64,000 nt of DNA from DSPP01 sp964607165. Lineage in GTDB: Bacteria > Zixibacteria > MSB-5A5 > DSPP01. Shown here in pieces: positions 9,363-17,883 of this stretch. The translations under genes were made by a program, and so were the position numbers. The DNA is taken from assembly GCA_964607165.1 (NCBI GenBank), contig CAZSIT010000003.1, positions 128,667-192,666 of the forward strand, read 5' to 3'. The number at the start of each line of letters is the position of its first letter. Positions within the stretch are counted from its first letter, which is position 1. The notes under the pieces are model-generated. The model worked only from the letters and a program-made list of their open reading frames with translations, ran no database searches and was not told where the DNA came from.

Positions 9363-10861
9363 TGATTAAAAAAGTGTTTATACCTGGTTCTTTTATTTTT
9401 GGAATTTGCTTGCACGTTGTCTCCGGGAGCGAAATGTCCATCGGGTCACCCGATTCCTCACTGATTCTCAAGGAAGTAGGTTCAGTTCAAAGCGATTCCA
9501 CTTTTGAGCATTGGAAAAGAAACTCACTTGAGCAATGGGCTGGAAAGCCGGCAACCAGGGAAAATGTAGAGACTCTTATTGATGAGCTATTGCATTTTTA
9601 TTCCCAGAGAGGTTTTCCATTTGCCGAAGTTACTCCTTCGGTCACAAAGAGCGGTGACAACTGGGCTGAACTGCGGCTTTCAATAATTACCGGGCCGGAA
9701 GTTTATATCTCCCAGCTTGGTTTTGCCGGTTTCTCTTCAGGGGAGCAAAAACAGTTGTCACGGATGCTGGATTTTTATCCCGGTGTTTTTGATGAGCGGG
9801 AAATTGATGATTGGAAAAGACAGCTCGAACGCTATCCCCAATTTGCCTGGAAAGGAGAAACCAAAATCGTTCCCGTTCCGGATTTTTCTTCAAGCCGGCT
9901 GGAAGCGCCCGTGGTGCGGAAGGAAAAGAACAAAGTAGAAGGAGGATTGGGTTATTTGCCATCCAATTCCGAAAAAGGCCCATTCGGAGACCTTTCCATC
10001 CGGCTGGTCACCCTGGGGAAAATCGGGCGGGAGGTTAGTTTTGATTGGCGAAAACCGAATTCCGGCTCGCGGCTCTTGTCGGTCGGGTACCAGGATTTCT
10101 TCCTGTCTCCATCTCCATTTTATGTTTTGGCGAATATTGGAGAAGAAGAGAAGGAAAATCGATATTTTAAATTTTCTGCCGGCGGCGAAATTTCAGCGGT
10201 TTTGACGAGCCGATGGAAGTGGGGCTTGGGTTTCAGCTACGAAAAAATCACCCCCCGGTTTGAAAGCGGCATACAAGACTCGAGTTATCCAGCGCGTCAG
10301 TATTCTTTCGCAGGGAAATTGGAGTTAGGGAAAAGTTCTTTAGCTTCCGAAGGGCTATTTTTGAGCGCTGGCGGCCGGATTGCTCAAAAAAAGGTTTTTT
10401 CTCCTATCGGACCAAAAAGCGGGATGCCCGCAAGGTTGGAATTGCAAGCGGCCGGGGCCGTGAAGCTTTCGGGAAGTTGGAGGCTGTATCTGGAGGGAAA
10501 AGGAAAGGCGCTTTTTATTCCTTCTTTTCTTTTTACCCCTTCAGATTTGTTCTATTTGGGAGGGTTTGGCACCTTGCGCGGCTATCCCGATGAAAGCTTG
10601 GTGGCCACTCGTTACTTGCTTGGACGGGCAGAGCCCCGGTTTTATTTTGGTACCGACAATTTTTTGTTCGGATTTTTTGACTATGGGTACTTGTCGGTTG
10701 CCAAAAACTTACCCGGAGTTTTAGCTTCCAATAGATTTAAACTGTCCAGAGGCCTGGGGATTTCGGCCGGTAGCGGTCGTTTGATTCTCGCTTTTGGATG
10801 GAGTGAAAAGGCGAAATTGAAGGATGGAATGGTCTACGTTCGTTTGTCGGGTGAACTGTAG
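9362..10861 (+). CDS. Omp85/BamA-family outer-membrane protein (POTRA plus barrel)
   Basis: A 499-residue protein with an N-terminal signal segment, at least one POTRA-like region (about residues 60-150, including FYSQRGFPFAEVTPSV), then a beta-barrel. The signature GGFGTLRGYPDE (about residues 399-410) corresponds to the conserved L6 VRGY/LRGY motif of Omp85 proteins (BamA, TamA, FhaC), and it is followed by paired strands around RAEPRFYFG and FDYGYL. At about 500 residues it is shorter than BamA and closer to TamA- or FhaC-like members. The start overlaps the previous stop (TAATG). A role in inserting or secreting the upstream 1090-residue protein is an inference from coupling. Confidence 0.8.
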   Translation: MIKKVFIPGSFIFGICLHVVSGSEMSIGSPDSSLILKEVGSVQSDSTFEHWKRNSLEQWAGKPATRENVETLIDELLHFYSQRGFPFAEVTPSVTKSGDNWAELRLSIITGPEVYISQLGFAGFSSGEQKQLSRMLDFYPGVFDEREIDDWKRQLERYPQFAWKGETKIVPVPDFSSSRLEAPVVRKEKNKVEGGLGYLPSNSEKGPFGDLSIRLVTLGKIGREVSFDWRKPNSGSRLLSVGYQDFFLSPSPFYVLANIGEEEKENRYFKFSAGGEISAVLTSRWKWGLGFSYEKITPRFESGIQDSSYPARQYSFAGKLELGKSSLASEGLFLSAGGRIAQKKVFSPIGPKSGMPARLELQAAGAVKLSGSWRLYLEGKGKALFIPSFLFTPSDLFYLGGFGTLRGYPDESLVATRYLLGRAEPRFYFGTDNFLFGFFDYGYLSVAKNLPGVLASNRFKLSRGLGISAGSGRLILAFGWSEKAKLKDGMVYVRLSGEL

Positions 10862-11248
10862 TTATTGTTTCTCGGTGACGGAATAGGTGGGAATGGAAGC
10901 TTTTTCCAAAAGCTGCTGACAGGTGGCCTGGTGACGGCGGCAGATTTCGAACGGGCGCTCTCCAAACTTTAGTTTTCCTTCCAGAGTTTCGCGAACCTTA
11001 AAAAGATTCTCCAGGGTTGGCATATGGTAGTCGGCGCCGATTTCGCGGAAGGTGGCCTTTACCAGAGCCGCGGTCATACGGTCCAGCTCGCATACTTTGG
11101 AGTCGTGTCTTACAACCGCCTTGCCATTCTCCATTATGGTGCGATTGGTCAAACAGAAACTTTCCAAAAGCCCGTCGCGCGCTTCCAGAATGGAAAGGTT
11201 GTTTTTCTGCAACCGGGCGTTCAGGTTTTTCTGCGTCAAATCTTCCAT
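10862..11248 (-). CDS. Hypothetical protein, 128 aa
   Basis: A short, charged, helix-rich protein beginning MEDLTQKNLNARLQKNN, with no signal peptide or membrane segment and three cysteines in the C-terminal third (ICRRHQATC). No family is recognised. It is encoded on the minus strand tail-to-tail with the Omp85 gene: the stop codons abut with no spacer, leaving no room for a separate terminator. The helix-turn pattern around KVCELDRMTAALVKATFREI hints at a coiled, possibly dimeric, regulator-like fold, but that is weak. Coding is supported by sensible amino-acid composition and the absence of a better overlapping frame. Confidence 0.5.
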   Translation of the reverse strand: MEDLTQKNLNARLQKNNLSILEARDGLLESFCLTNRTIMENGKAVVRHDSKVCELDRMTAALVKATFREIGADYHMPTLENLFKVRETLEGKLKFGERPFEICRRHQATCQQLLEKASIPTYSVTEKQ

Positions 11249-11381
11249 CTCTATTTATTTTTCGTCTATTTGCTTGGTTTTCTTTAGCTTGGAACAACAA
11301 AAATTTGAGGAGGTAGGAAGTTCTTCTGCCGACAGCTTGCAAAATTTCAAACTTTAGGTTAAATTGTGCGTAAGAGTGAGT

Positions 11382-11666
11382 ATGGAGAAGCGATTGCAAG
11401 GTAAAGCGCGCTGGGTTCTGGCTGGCTGGATTTTATTTTTGGCGCTGGTCTTTCTGCACCCCTTATTTTTGGAAACCTTTGGCAAAGAGCACCCGCCCGA
11501 TTGCCCGCTTTGCGTTCATTATACTTCAGCTTCCGCCATTATCCTATCCATCTTTGTTCTTCCGTTTTTTGTCTTCCTCGCCTATTTTCTGTTTTCGGTT
11601 TTTCGGCCGTTAACTTCGGTTGTCTTTGTAGTTTCTCCTGGCCGGGCTCCGCCGACACTTCTCTAA
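11382..11666 (+). CDS. Small membrane protein with CPLC motif
   Basis: About 94 residues from ATG 11382, preceded by GAGTGAG; an in-frame TTG at 11364 is the alternative. It has two predicted transmembrane helices (residues ~12-30 and ~48-73) separated by an extracytoplasmic loop carrying PDCPLCVHY. A CxxC loop of this kind could bind a metal or be redox active. It lies 118 nt upstream of a barrel and a metal-uptake pair in the same direction, so a link to metal handling is plausible but unproven. No Pfam family is confidently recognised. Confidence 0.5.
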   Translation: MEKRLQGKARWVLAGWILFLALVFLHPLFLETFGKEHPPDCPLCVHYTSASAIILSIFVLPFFVFLAYFLFSVFRPLTSVVFVVSPGRAPPTLL

Positions 11667-11784
11667 ATTTTCAGTAAGCAGTTTCTGCTTTCATAGTTTT
11701 AGCAACAACCCTGCATAGCTCTTGGTTTGTGGCGTTTGTTGCTTGTGAAAATCCGAGTCGTTGGAATTTGGAAAGGAGGAGAAT

Positions 11785-12846
11785 ATGTTTAAAAAGATTT
11801 TGTTTTTTGCAATACTATTTTTTGGGCTGCTTGAGTTGGCTCCGGCGCAGCAGGCCCAGCCCGGCGCAAGCAAGGCGTTAAACCCAGATATTTCCGTTAT
11901 CAGCAACTTTCTGGGCGGCTACAATTTCGACGCCGAGCAAAAGGGACGCTTCGACCTGGACGAAGTGGAAGCGAGCTTTCAGTCCAACGTTGACCCGTAT
12001 TCGCGGGCAGATGTCTTTCTTTCAATCACGCCAGAAGCGGTAGAAATTGAGGAGGGGTATTTGACCCTGTTGAAGCTCCCCGGTCGGTTTGGTGCCAAAA
12101 TCGGCAAAATGAGGGCAAATTTCGGAAAGGTTAACACTCAGCATACACACCTTGTTCCGTATACCGACCGGCCTTTGCCGGTTGTCCAATATTTCGGCCC
12201 GGAAGGTTTAGTGGAGGTGGGGATGTCTGTTTCGCGGACTTTACCGGTTCCCTTTTTCTTGGAGGCGACCGCCGAGGCCTTCTCTGGGGATAACGAGACG
12301 GCCTTCGGCTCCGGCGCTTTTAAAAAGCCGCTTTTTGTTGGCCATCTGAAAGGGTTCTGGGATTTGGGAGAGGCCTCCAACCTGGAAATCGGCGCTTCGG
12401 CAGCCCACGGCTACGGTGCGGAGCCGGATTTTACCCGGAATCTAATCGCAGGAGCCGACCTGACCTTCCGTCACAAACCTCTGATTCAGGGGCTTTACCA
12501 TTCTCTTCTCTGGCGGAACGAATTTTTCTATCGGCGCCCTTTCAACCAGGGGCCAAACCTGATTGCCCGGGGGTTTTATTCCTTTCTGCAGTACCAGACC
12601 GGGCGGCGATGGTATTGGGGAGCCCGCCTTGATTTTGCCCAGGAGCCGGAAAACAACGCTTTGGCGCCCGGAAAAATCTATCACCAACTTGCCTATTCCG
12701 GAATGGTTACCTTTACGCCCAGCGAGTTTTCCCGGTTTCGCTTGCAATACCGCCGGACGGACGACAACGCGGGGGCAGCCGGCGTAAACGAAATTCTGCT
12801 CCAGGCCAACTTTTCCATCGGCGCCCACGGCGCCCACGTCTTTTAG
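11785..12846 (+). CDS. Outer-membrane beta-barrel protein associated with metal uptake
   Basis: About 353 residues from ATG 11785, chosen because AAAGGAGGAG lies just upstream; an in-frame TTG at 11761 precedes that site. A signal peptide (MFKKILFFAILFFGLLELAPAQ) is clear. The remainder is barrel-like: alternating strands, a phosphate-porin or zinc-barrel style opening (DAEQKGRFDLDEVEASFQSN, VEIEEGYLTLLKLPG, FGAKIGKMRANFGKVN) and a final strand ending GAHGAHVF. It lies 9 nt before a ZnuA-like binding protein. Barrels of this type are often found beside zinc/manganese ABC genes in FCB bacteria, so a pore for metal ions is a reasonable inference. Confidence 0.75.
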   Translation: MFKKILFFAILFFGLLELAPAQQAQPGASKALNPDISVISNFLGGYNFDAEQKGRFDLDEVEASFQSNVDPYSRADVFLSITPEAVEIEEGYLTLLKLPGRFGAKIGKMRANFGKVNTQHTHLVPYTDRPLPVVQYFGPEGLVEVGMSVSRTLPVPFFLEATAEAFSGDNETAFGSGAFKKPLFVGHLKGFWDLGEASNLEIGASAAHGYGAEPDFTRNLIAGADLTFRHKPLIQGLYHSLLWRNEFFYRRPFNQGPNLIARGFYSFLQYQTGRRWYWGARLDFAQEPENNALAPGKIYHQLAYSGMVTFTPSEFSRFRLQYRRTDDNAGAAGVNEILLQANFSIGAHGAHVF

Positions 12847-12855
12847 GAGGACAAA

Positions 12856-13749
12856 ATGAAAAAGATAATTTTCAATTTGATTCTTTCGCTAACCTTGGCC
12901 TCGGTTGCTTGGGCGAAGGTGAAAGTAGTTACCACCCTGCCGGATTTGGCCGCTTTGGTTTCGGCCGTCGGCGGCGACCGGGTTGAAGTTACCTCCATCG
13001 GCAAAGGGTATCAGGACCCGCACTTCGTGGACCCCAGGCCCTCCTTTATTTTAAAAATCCAGTCGGCCGATTTGCTGTTCAAAATGGGTTTGGGTCTGGA
13101 ACTCTGGCTGGACCCTTTGGTAATCGGGGCGCGCAATTCCAAGTTAAAGGTCGTGGACTGCTCGCGGGGCGTGCCGCTTTTGGAAATTCCGACCAGCGTG
13201 GACCGTTCGATGGGGGACATTCATCCCTTTGGCAATCCGCACATCTGGCTCGACCCGGCCAACGGCAAAATCATCCTCGATTCGGTGGCCGCTGCTCTGG
13301 CACGCACCGACCCGCCTAACGCTTCTTTTTACGAGGCCAACCGAGCGGCTTACGGGAAAAAACTGGACTCCGCTTTGACAATATGGGAGGCAAAGTTGAA
13401 GCCGTACGCCGGCACGAAAGTGATTACCTATCACAACAGCTGGCCTTACTTTACCGAACGCTTCGGTCTGGTGCGGGCTGGATATTTGGAGCCCAAGCCG
13501 GGGATTCCTCCATCTCCGTCCCATCTGAACGAACTAATTGAACAGATGAAGCGTGAAAAAATTAAGTTTATTCTGATGGAGCCGTATTTTTCGGACAAAG
13601 ACCCCAACCTGGTGGCCCGGCAAACCGGTGCCAAGGTTTTGGCTTTGGCTTCTTCGGTGGGGGCATTCAAAGGAACGGATGACTACATTGCGATGTTTGA
13701 TTACGACGTAAACCTTCTCGCGGAAGCATTAAAGGAGATATCGAAATGA
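12856..13749 (+). CDS. znuA: Metal (zinc/manganese-type) ABC transporter substrate-binding protein
   Basis: 297 residues with a signal peptide (KKIIFNLILSLTLASVAWA). Family ligand positions are in place: His in DPHFVDPRPS (about residue 55), His in NPHIWLDP (about 128), His in TYHNSWPYF (about 192) and an acidic residue in LMEPYFSDKD (about 241), as in cluster 9 metal-binding proteins ZnuA/TroA/MntC. The long His-rich loop of zinc-specific ZnuA is absent, which leaves Zn versus Mn undecided. It follows the barrel gene by 9 nt (GGAGGAC ribosome site) and overlaps the permease start (ATGA). Confidence 0.9.
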   Translation: MKKIIFNLILSLTLASVAWAKVKVVTTLPDLAALVSAVGGDRVEVTSIGKGYQDPHFVDPRPSFILKIQSADLLFKMGLGLELWLDPLVIGARNSKLKVVDCSRGVPLLEIPTSVDRSMGDIHPFGNPHIWLDPANGKIILDSVAAALARTDPPNASFYEANRAAYGKKLDSALTIWEAKLKPYAGTKVITYHNSWPYFTERFGLVRAGYLEPKPGIPPSPSHLNELIEQMKREKIKFILMEPYFSDKDPNLVARQTGAKVLALASSVGAFKGTDDYIAMFDYDVNLLAEALKEISK

Positions 13750-14558
13750 CCGACATATTCCGATTACCCTTTCTTTTTCAAGCCCTTTTAGGGTGTTTGG
13801 TTTTGGCTTTGGTTCTGCCGTATTTCGGACTGCACGTCGTTCGGCGTCGAATCGTTTTTGTTGATTTAGCCATTGCCCAGATTTCCGCCGTCGGCGTAGC
13901 CGTGGCCGTGCTTTTGGACAAGGAGCCGACCCTTTTTTCTTTGGCCTTCACGTTGGCCGGGGCCGGGCTTTTGTCCTTCCCGGAACGAAAAAGCAAAATT
14001 CCGCAGGAAGCGGTGATGGGAATCGTCTATGCCGTTTCTTCGGCGCTTTCGATTCTTATCGTGTCCCAGTCGCCCCACGGTGAGGCAGACGTTTTGAAAA
14101 TCTTTTTTGGCAACATTCTGGCCTCCGATGCCGGACAGTTAAAATCGATGGCCGCCGTATTGCTGGCGGTGCTTTTGTTTCACCTGATTTTCTACCGCCG
14201 GTTTGTAGCTCTTTCCTTCGAAGAAGGCAAGGGGGAAGCAAAGAAGGGACTATGGAACCTGCTTTTCTACATTACGCTCGGTTTGTGCATCGCTTTAGCC
14301 ATTCGCACGGCAGGGGTTCTATTGGTTTTCACTTATTTGATTGTCCCCGCAGTAGGAGCTCTTTTGGTGGCGGAGCATTTCTGGAAGCGTTTCTGGATTG
14401 GGCTGGCGTTCGCTTCGTTGGCCTCATATTTTGGACTTTTCTTTTCTTATAAATTAGACTTGCCCACCGGTTCGACTTTAGTGGCGACTTTTGGCTTGCT
14501 CCTTTTGCTTTTATCGGGCGGGCGGTGGCTGGTGAGGGCTTTGCAGAAGGCCCAATAG
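13746..14558 (+). CDS. znuB: Metal ABC transporter permease
   Basis: 270 residues with eight or nine hydrophobic helices, matching the ABC-3 (ZnuB/TroC) permease family. The recognisable blocks are GLHVVRRRIVFVDLAIAQIS, then SPHGEADVLKIFFGNIL and LLVFTYLIVPAVGALL. It forms the inner-membrane channel for the metal delivered by the upstream binding protein and is translationally coupled to it (ATGA). No ATPase gene is seen before, between or after these genes in the window; the next gene is an unrelated membrane protein. Confidence 0.9.
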   Translation: MTDIFRLPFLFQALLGCLVLALVLPYFGLHVVRRRIVFVDLAIAQISAVGVAVAVLLDKEPTLFSLAFTLAGAGLLSFPERKSKIPQEAVMGIVYAVSSALSILIVSQSPHGEADVLKIFFGNILASDAGQLKSMAAVLLAVLLFHLIFYRRFVALSFEEGKGEAKKGLWNLLFYITLGLCIALAIRTAGVLLVFTYLIVPAVGALLVAEHFWKRFWIGLAFASLASYFGLFFSYKLDLPTGSTLVATFGLLLLLLSGGRWLVRALQKAQ

Positions 14559-14664
14559 GAGTAGAGCCGCAGCTGAAGGTGACACTTTTGGTGGCACCGT
14601 TGAAGGTAGGCGTAAGGCGGCCGGAGCTTTGACACCTGCTCGGCGGCGAGCTATTATCCCCTAA

Positions 14665-15672
14665 ATGTCTTTTTGGGAAAAAGCTCGGAAATACCAAAAG
14701 TTCTGGGCGCCCTTTATTGTAATAATTCTTCTGGTTATCGTTCTGCGGGATATTCATCTCCCCACGGTCTGGCGGACGGTGGGGAAAATGAAGCCCCAAT
14801 ATCTTCTTTTGGTTTTGGGATTTGAATTTTTAATCCCTTTGGTCCGTTCGGCCCGTTGGCGGGGCATCATCGCCGCCCATCAGCCGGTAACGTTCAAAAA
14901 AGTTCTTTCGGTCTATGCCATAGGCGTTCTGTCCAATTTTCTTTTGCCGTTTCTGGCCGGCGTTGCCATTCGTTTGTGGCTTTTGGCAAAGCGGGCGCGG
15001 GTGTCTAAGACCTTCGCCTTTTCCACCATCTTTCTGGAAGTGCTGTTCGACGCCTTTTCTCTAATCGTTTTTATGTACGCCGTCTCGTTCATCTTTCGCT
15101 TTCCGGAATCGTTTGTGCGCATCGAATCCATCGTTTTCGGGGCGATCCTGTTTTTCTTTACTCTGTTTTACCTTTCGCTTTTGCACCGGAAGTGGTTTTT
15201 TGGTCTGCCGGAAAAACTGGAAAAATGGCTGCCGCCCAAAATTCACTTCAAGCTTTCCCGCCTGTTTTCATCCTTCCGGGACGGCTTGAGCAGCTTGAAA
15301 AAAGCCAAGTACCTCTTGACCGTTCTCTTTTTTTCAGTGCTTTCCTGGACCTGCCAGGCGGGAGTGATTTACAGCCTGAATTTCGCCTTTGGTCTTTCCC
15401 TGCCGCCGTACGCCGCGGTGCTGATTATGATAGTTAACACGGTGGCGATAATGATTCCGGTAACGCCCGGCAATCTGGGCATTTTCCAACTGGCCACCAT
15501 CTTTTCGCTGGGCCTTTTCGGAATCTCCAAGGAAGAGGCGCTCACCTTTGGAATCATTTTGCATTTCTTCGACCTATTGCCAGCGGTGGTTTTAGGAGGT
15601 TATTTTATGGTGCGGGAACATTTGACCGTGGATGAACTGGAAAAACAGGTTCCAGAAGAGCCGGTTTTTTAG
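14665..15672 (+). CDS. Flippase-like integral membrane protein (UPF0104/LPG synthase TM-domain family)
   Basis: 335 residues with about eight transmembrane helices. The conserved segments SARWRGIIAAHQPVTFKKVL and IGVLSNFLLPFLAGVAIRLW are typical of the lysylphosphatidylglycerol-synthase TM region/UPF0104 family (AglD, MprF flippase part), and the later MIPVTPGNLGIFQLATI is the second family hallmark. Stand-alone members are thought to move lipid-linked molecules across the membrane. The 106-nt gap from the permease holds no visible gene. A start at 14665 (ATG) is accepted although no strong ribosome site is seen. Confidence 0.85.
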   Translation: MSFWEKARKYQKFWAPFIVIILLVIVLRDIHLPTVWRTVGKMKPQYLLLVLGFEFLIPLVRSARWRGIIAAHQPVTFKKVLSVYAIGVLSNFLLPFLAGVAIRLWLLAKRARVSKTFAFSTIFLEVLFDAFSLIVFMYAVSFIFRFPESFVRIESIVFGAILFFFTLFYLSLLHRKWFFGLPEKLEKWLPPKIHFKLSRLFSSFRDGLSSLKKAKYLLTVLFFSVLSWTCQAGVIYSLNFAFGLSLPPYAAVLIMIVNTVAIMIPVTPGNLGIFQLATIFSLGLFGISKEEALTFGIILHFFDLLPAVVLGGYFMVREHLTVDELEKQVPEEPVF

Positions 15673-15713
15673 AGAGGAACAAAATTTTGATGATTGTGGT
15701 TGGAGGTAAAACA

Positions 15714-16208
15714 ATGGCATTAAACATTCCCAATAACGTGAACATTGTCCAGCCCGGTTTTATGGCGCCGGAGTTTGACCTGGAAAGCGTGCCGGGAGGG
15801 CGGTTTAATCTAAAAAAGGAGATAGTCAAAGGACCATTGGTTTTGAATTTTTATGGTGGTTGCTGGTCCTCTCCTTGCGTGGCGATGCTGAAAAAAATCC
15901 AAAAAGTTTTACCGGAGTTCGGCAAAAGGGGAGGGCAGTTTGCCGCCGTTTCATCCGAATCGCCGGCAATGACGGCTCGTCTTGCGAAAATCGAGGAGTT
16001 CACTTTTCCCCTTTTAGTGGATGCTGATTTGGCTACGGTAAAGCTTTACGGTTTGTTACGTTCAAAGTCCGAGCGCCCGGCACCGTATCCGACCTTTTTG
16101 GTGATTGACCAGGACCGGGTGATTCGCTTCAAACGGGTCATTTTGGAAGAAAAAGACCGTCTCGATATCGATACTCTTTTGAACGAGGTGGAAAAATACA
16201 AAATTTAA
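15714..16208 (+). CDS. Redoxin/peroxiredoxin-like thiol protein
   Basis: 164 residues from ATG 15714, chosen because GGAGGT sits 7 nt upstream; in-frame TTG 15687 and ATG 15690 precede it. It belongs to the AhpC/TSA-redoxin group: APEFDL near the start, the strand LVLNFYGGCW, the SSPC active-site end, and a cis-Pro region YPTFLVIDQDRVIRF. The two cysteines are spaced C-x4-C (GGCWSSPC), unlike the CxxC of thioredoxin, so it may be a Prx-like protein with a nearby resolving cysteine. It lies just upstream of bacillithiol biosynthesis genes, whose thiol could be its reductant; that link is inferred. Confidence 0.8.
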   Translation: MALNIPNNVNIVQPGFMAPEFDLESVPGGRFNLKKEIVKGPLVLNFYGGCWSSPCVAMLKKIQKVLPEFGKRGGQFAAVSSESPAMTARLAKIEEFTFPLLVDADLATVKLYGLLRSKSERPAPYPTFLVIDQDRVIRFKRVILEEKDRLDIDTLLNEVEKYKI

Positions 16209-16263
16209 TTTGTTTATTTCACTTATTCAATACAGCGATTAATCGATCCCGGAGAAAAGTTAA

Positions 16264-17883
16264 ATGACCGAAATCGGATTTCAGCATTTCCCTTCGACCA
16301 CCCGGCTATATAGAGATTTTCTCTATGATTTTTCTAAAACCGCTCCGTTTTTGGGCTCGGATTTTCGCCGAAAGGAAAGCTTTGCTTCCGCTTCAAAGGG
16401 TGTTCTGTCCCGTTCGTATGAACGGGAGAAGTTGATTTCCATTCTGACCGAGCAAAACCGTTCCTTCAGCAGTTCAGCAAAAACCTTCGAAAACCTCGAG
16501 CGATTTGCTCAACCAAATGCCATGGCTGTTTTCACCGGACAACAAGGCGGTCTTTTCGGCGGGCCGATTTTTACTCTGTACAAGGCTTGGACGGTTTTAC
16601 ATCTGGCGCAAAAGCTGGAAAGGGATTTGGGGCTGCCGGTTGTTCCTTTTTTCTGGATGGCTGCCGACGACCACGACTTTGCTGAAGTTGACCATATTTT
16701 CGTCATTGATAAAAACAATCGCTTGCAAAAACTCCAGTATGTTCCGGCTCAACTTCCATCCGGCGAGCCGATGGGGCGGGTTCGTTTTGATAATTCCATC
16801 ACCAGCGTTTTGAAAAGCTGGGACGAGGCTTTTAGTCCTACCGAATTCAAGTCCGAGATAGCCAATGCTCTTTCGACCGACTATGCGGTGGGAAAAAGCT
16901 TTCCAGAAGCTTTCGCTGTCCGGATGAACCGGTTTTTGGGAGATTCCGGTCTCGTATTCGTCAATCCCAATGACTCTCGGCTAAAAGAATTAGCCGTTTC
17001 ATTCTTTATTGATGAAATTGGTCTGGATGGGACTTCCCAGTCTAAAGTTGCCGCAGTTAATGAGCAGCTTTTGGCCTCCGGCTATCACGTTCAGGTGCAC
17101 AAGAGCCAGGATTTAGTGAATCTTTTTTATCAACCAGTCAAAAGACAGGCTTTGCGCAAAGGAGAGGGAAGTTTTGTAGCGGAAGATAGCGAGCGTTTTA
17201 CATCTTCCGAAATAGAAAAAACGATCCGCAATGAGCCGGGAAGTTTTTCTCCCAATGTTCTGTTGCGCCCCGTTTTTCAAAGCTTTCTTTTCCCTGTTGT
17301 CTCCGTTGTCCTGGGGCCGTCGGAAGTGGCTTACTTCGCACAAACCGGGCCGCTTTTCGAGCTGCATAAACTCCCCTTTCCGGTCGTCTATCCGCGCAAA
17401 AGTGTAACGTTACTCGAAAGCCGCGCCAAAAGGGTTCTGGAAAAATATAACCTTTCCCTTTTGGATTTTACCGGTGACCCGGAGGTTCTTTTGGGCCGTC
17501 TAATACGCGCAACGGAAGGGAAAGAACTGGAGACAAAAGTAACGTTCGCCCGGCAATCGGTCAAAGAGGCCATCGATGCCCTAAAGCGAGAATTGTCCAG
17601 TTTAGACCCGACTTTGGAGAGAACGGCCGACCAGGTCAAAGCCAAATTCGATTTGGAAATTCAAAACCTGGAGAAAAAAGGGGTGGCGGCCGCCAAACGG
17701 AAAAACGAAACTCTGCGGGAGCAGATTTTTCGAACGAAAGATTTTTTGTTTCCCGAAGGAGAGTTGCAGGAACGGAAATTGAATGCCACCTATTTTCTGG
17801 TGAAATATGGATTTGATATCCTTCCGAGGGTTCGCGAGCAAATCAATTTTGAAAACGTAGATCATCAGGTGATTTCCCTGTGA
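16264..17883 (+). CDS. bshC: Bacillithiol biosynthesis cysteine-adding enzyme BshC
   Basis: 539 residues, the usual BshC length. Family hallmarks are visible: FTGQQGGLFGGPIFTLYKAW (about residues 89-108), then FFWMAADDHDFAEVDHI (about 129-145), VFVNPNDSRL, and LRPVFQSFLFPVVSVVLGPSE. The C-terminal half includes a charged coiled coil (about residues 440-490), as in BshC dimers. It adds cysteine to GlcN-malate, the last step of bacillithiol synthesis. GGAGAAAAG precedes ATG 16264. Its stop overlaps the GTG start of bshA (GTGA), so the two are translated together. Confidence 0.95.
   Translation: MTEIGFQHFPSTTRLYRDFLYDFSKTAPFLGSDFRRKESFASASKGVLSRSYEREKLISILTEQNRSFSSSAKTFENLERFAQPNAMAVFTGQQGGLFGGPIFTLYKAWTVLHLAQKLERDLGLPVVPFFWMAADDHDFAEVDHIFVIDKNNRLQKLQYVPAQLPSGEPMGRVRFDNSITSVLKSWDEAFSPTEFKSEIANALSTDYAVGKSFPEAFAVRMNRFLGDSGLVFVNPNDSRLKELAVSFFIDEIGLDGTSQSKVAAVNEQLLASGYHVQVHKSQDLVNLFYQPVKRQALRKGEGSFVAEDSERFTSSEIEKTIRNEPGSFSPNVLLRPVFQSFLFPVVSVVLGPSEVAYFAQTGPLFELHKLPFPVVYPRKSVTLLESRAKRVLEKYNLSLLDFTGDPEVLLGRLIRATEGKELETKVTFARQSVKEAIDALKRELSSLDPTLERTADQVKAKFDLEIQNLEKKGVAAAKRKNETLREQIFRTKDFLFPEGELQERKLNATYFLVKYGFDILPRVREQINFENVDHQVISL

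Noticed and set aside
14559..14664. Possible tRNA-like or small RNA between the metal permease and the flippase-like gene
   Set aside because: GC-rich with short complementary pieces, but no cloverleaf, promoter or terminator could be drawn.
15714..16208. Redoxin gene considered as a selenoprotein because selA/selB are nearby
   Set aside because: The frame has no internal TGA; both active-site positions are cysteine codons and the stop is TAA.
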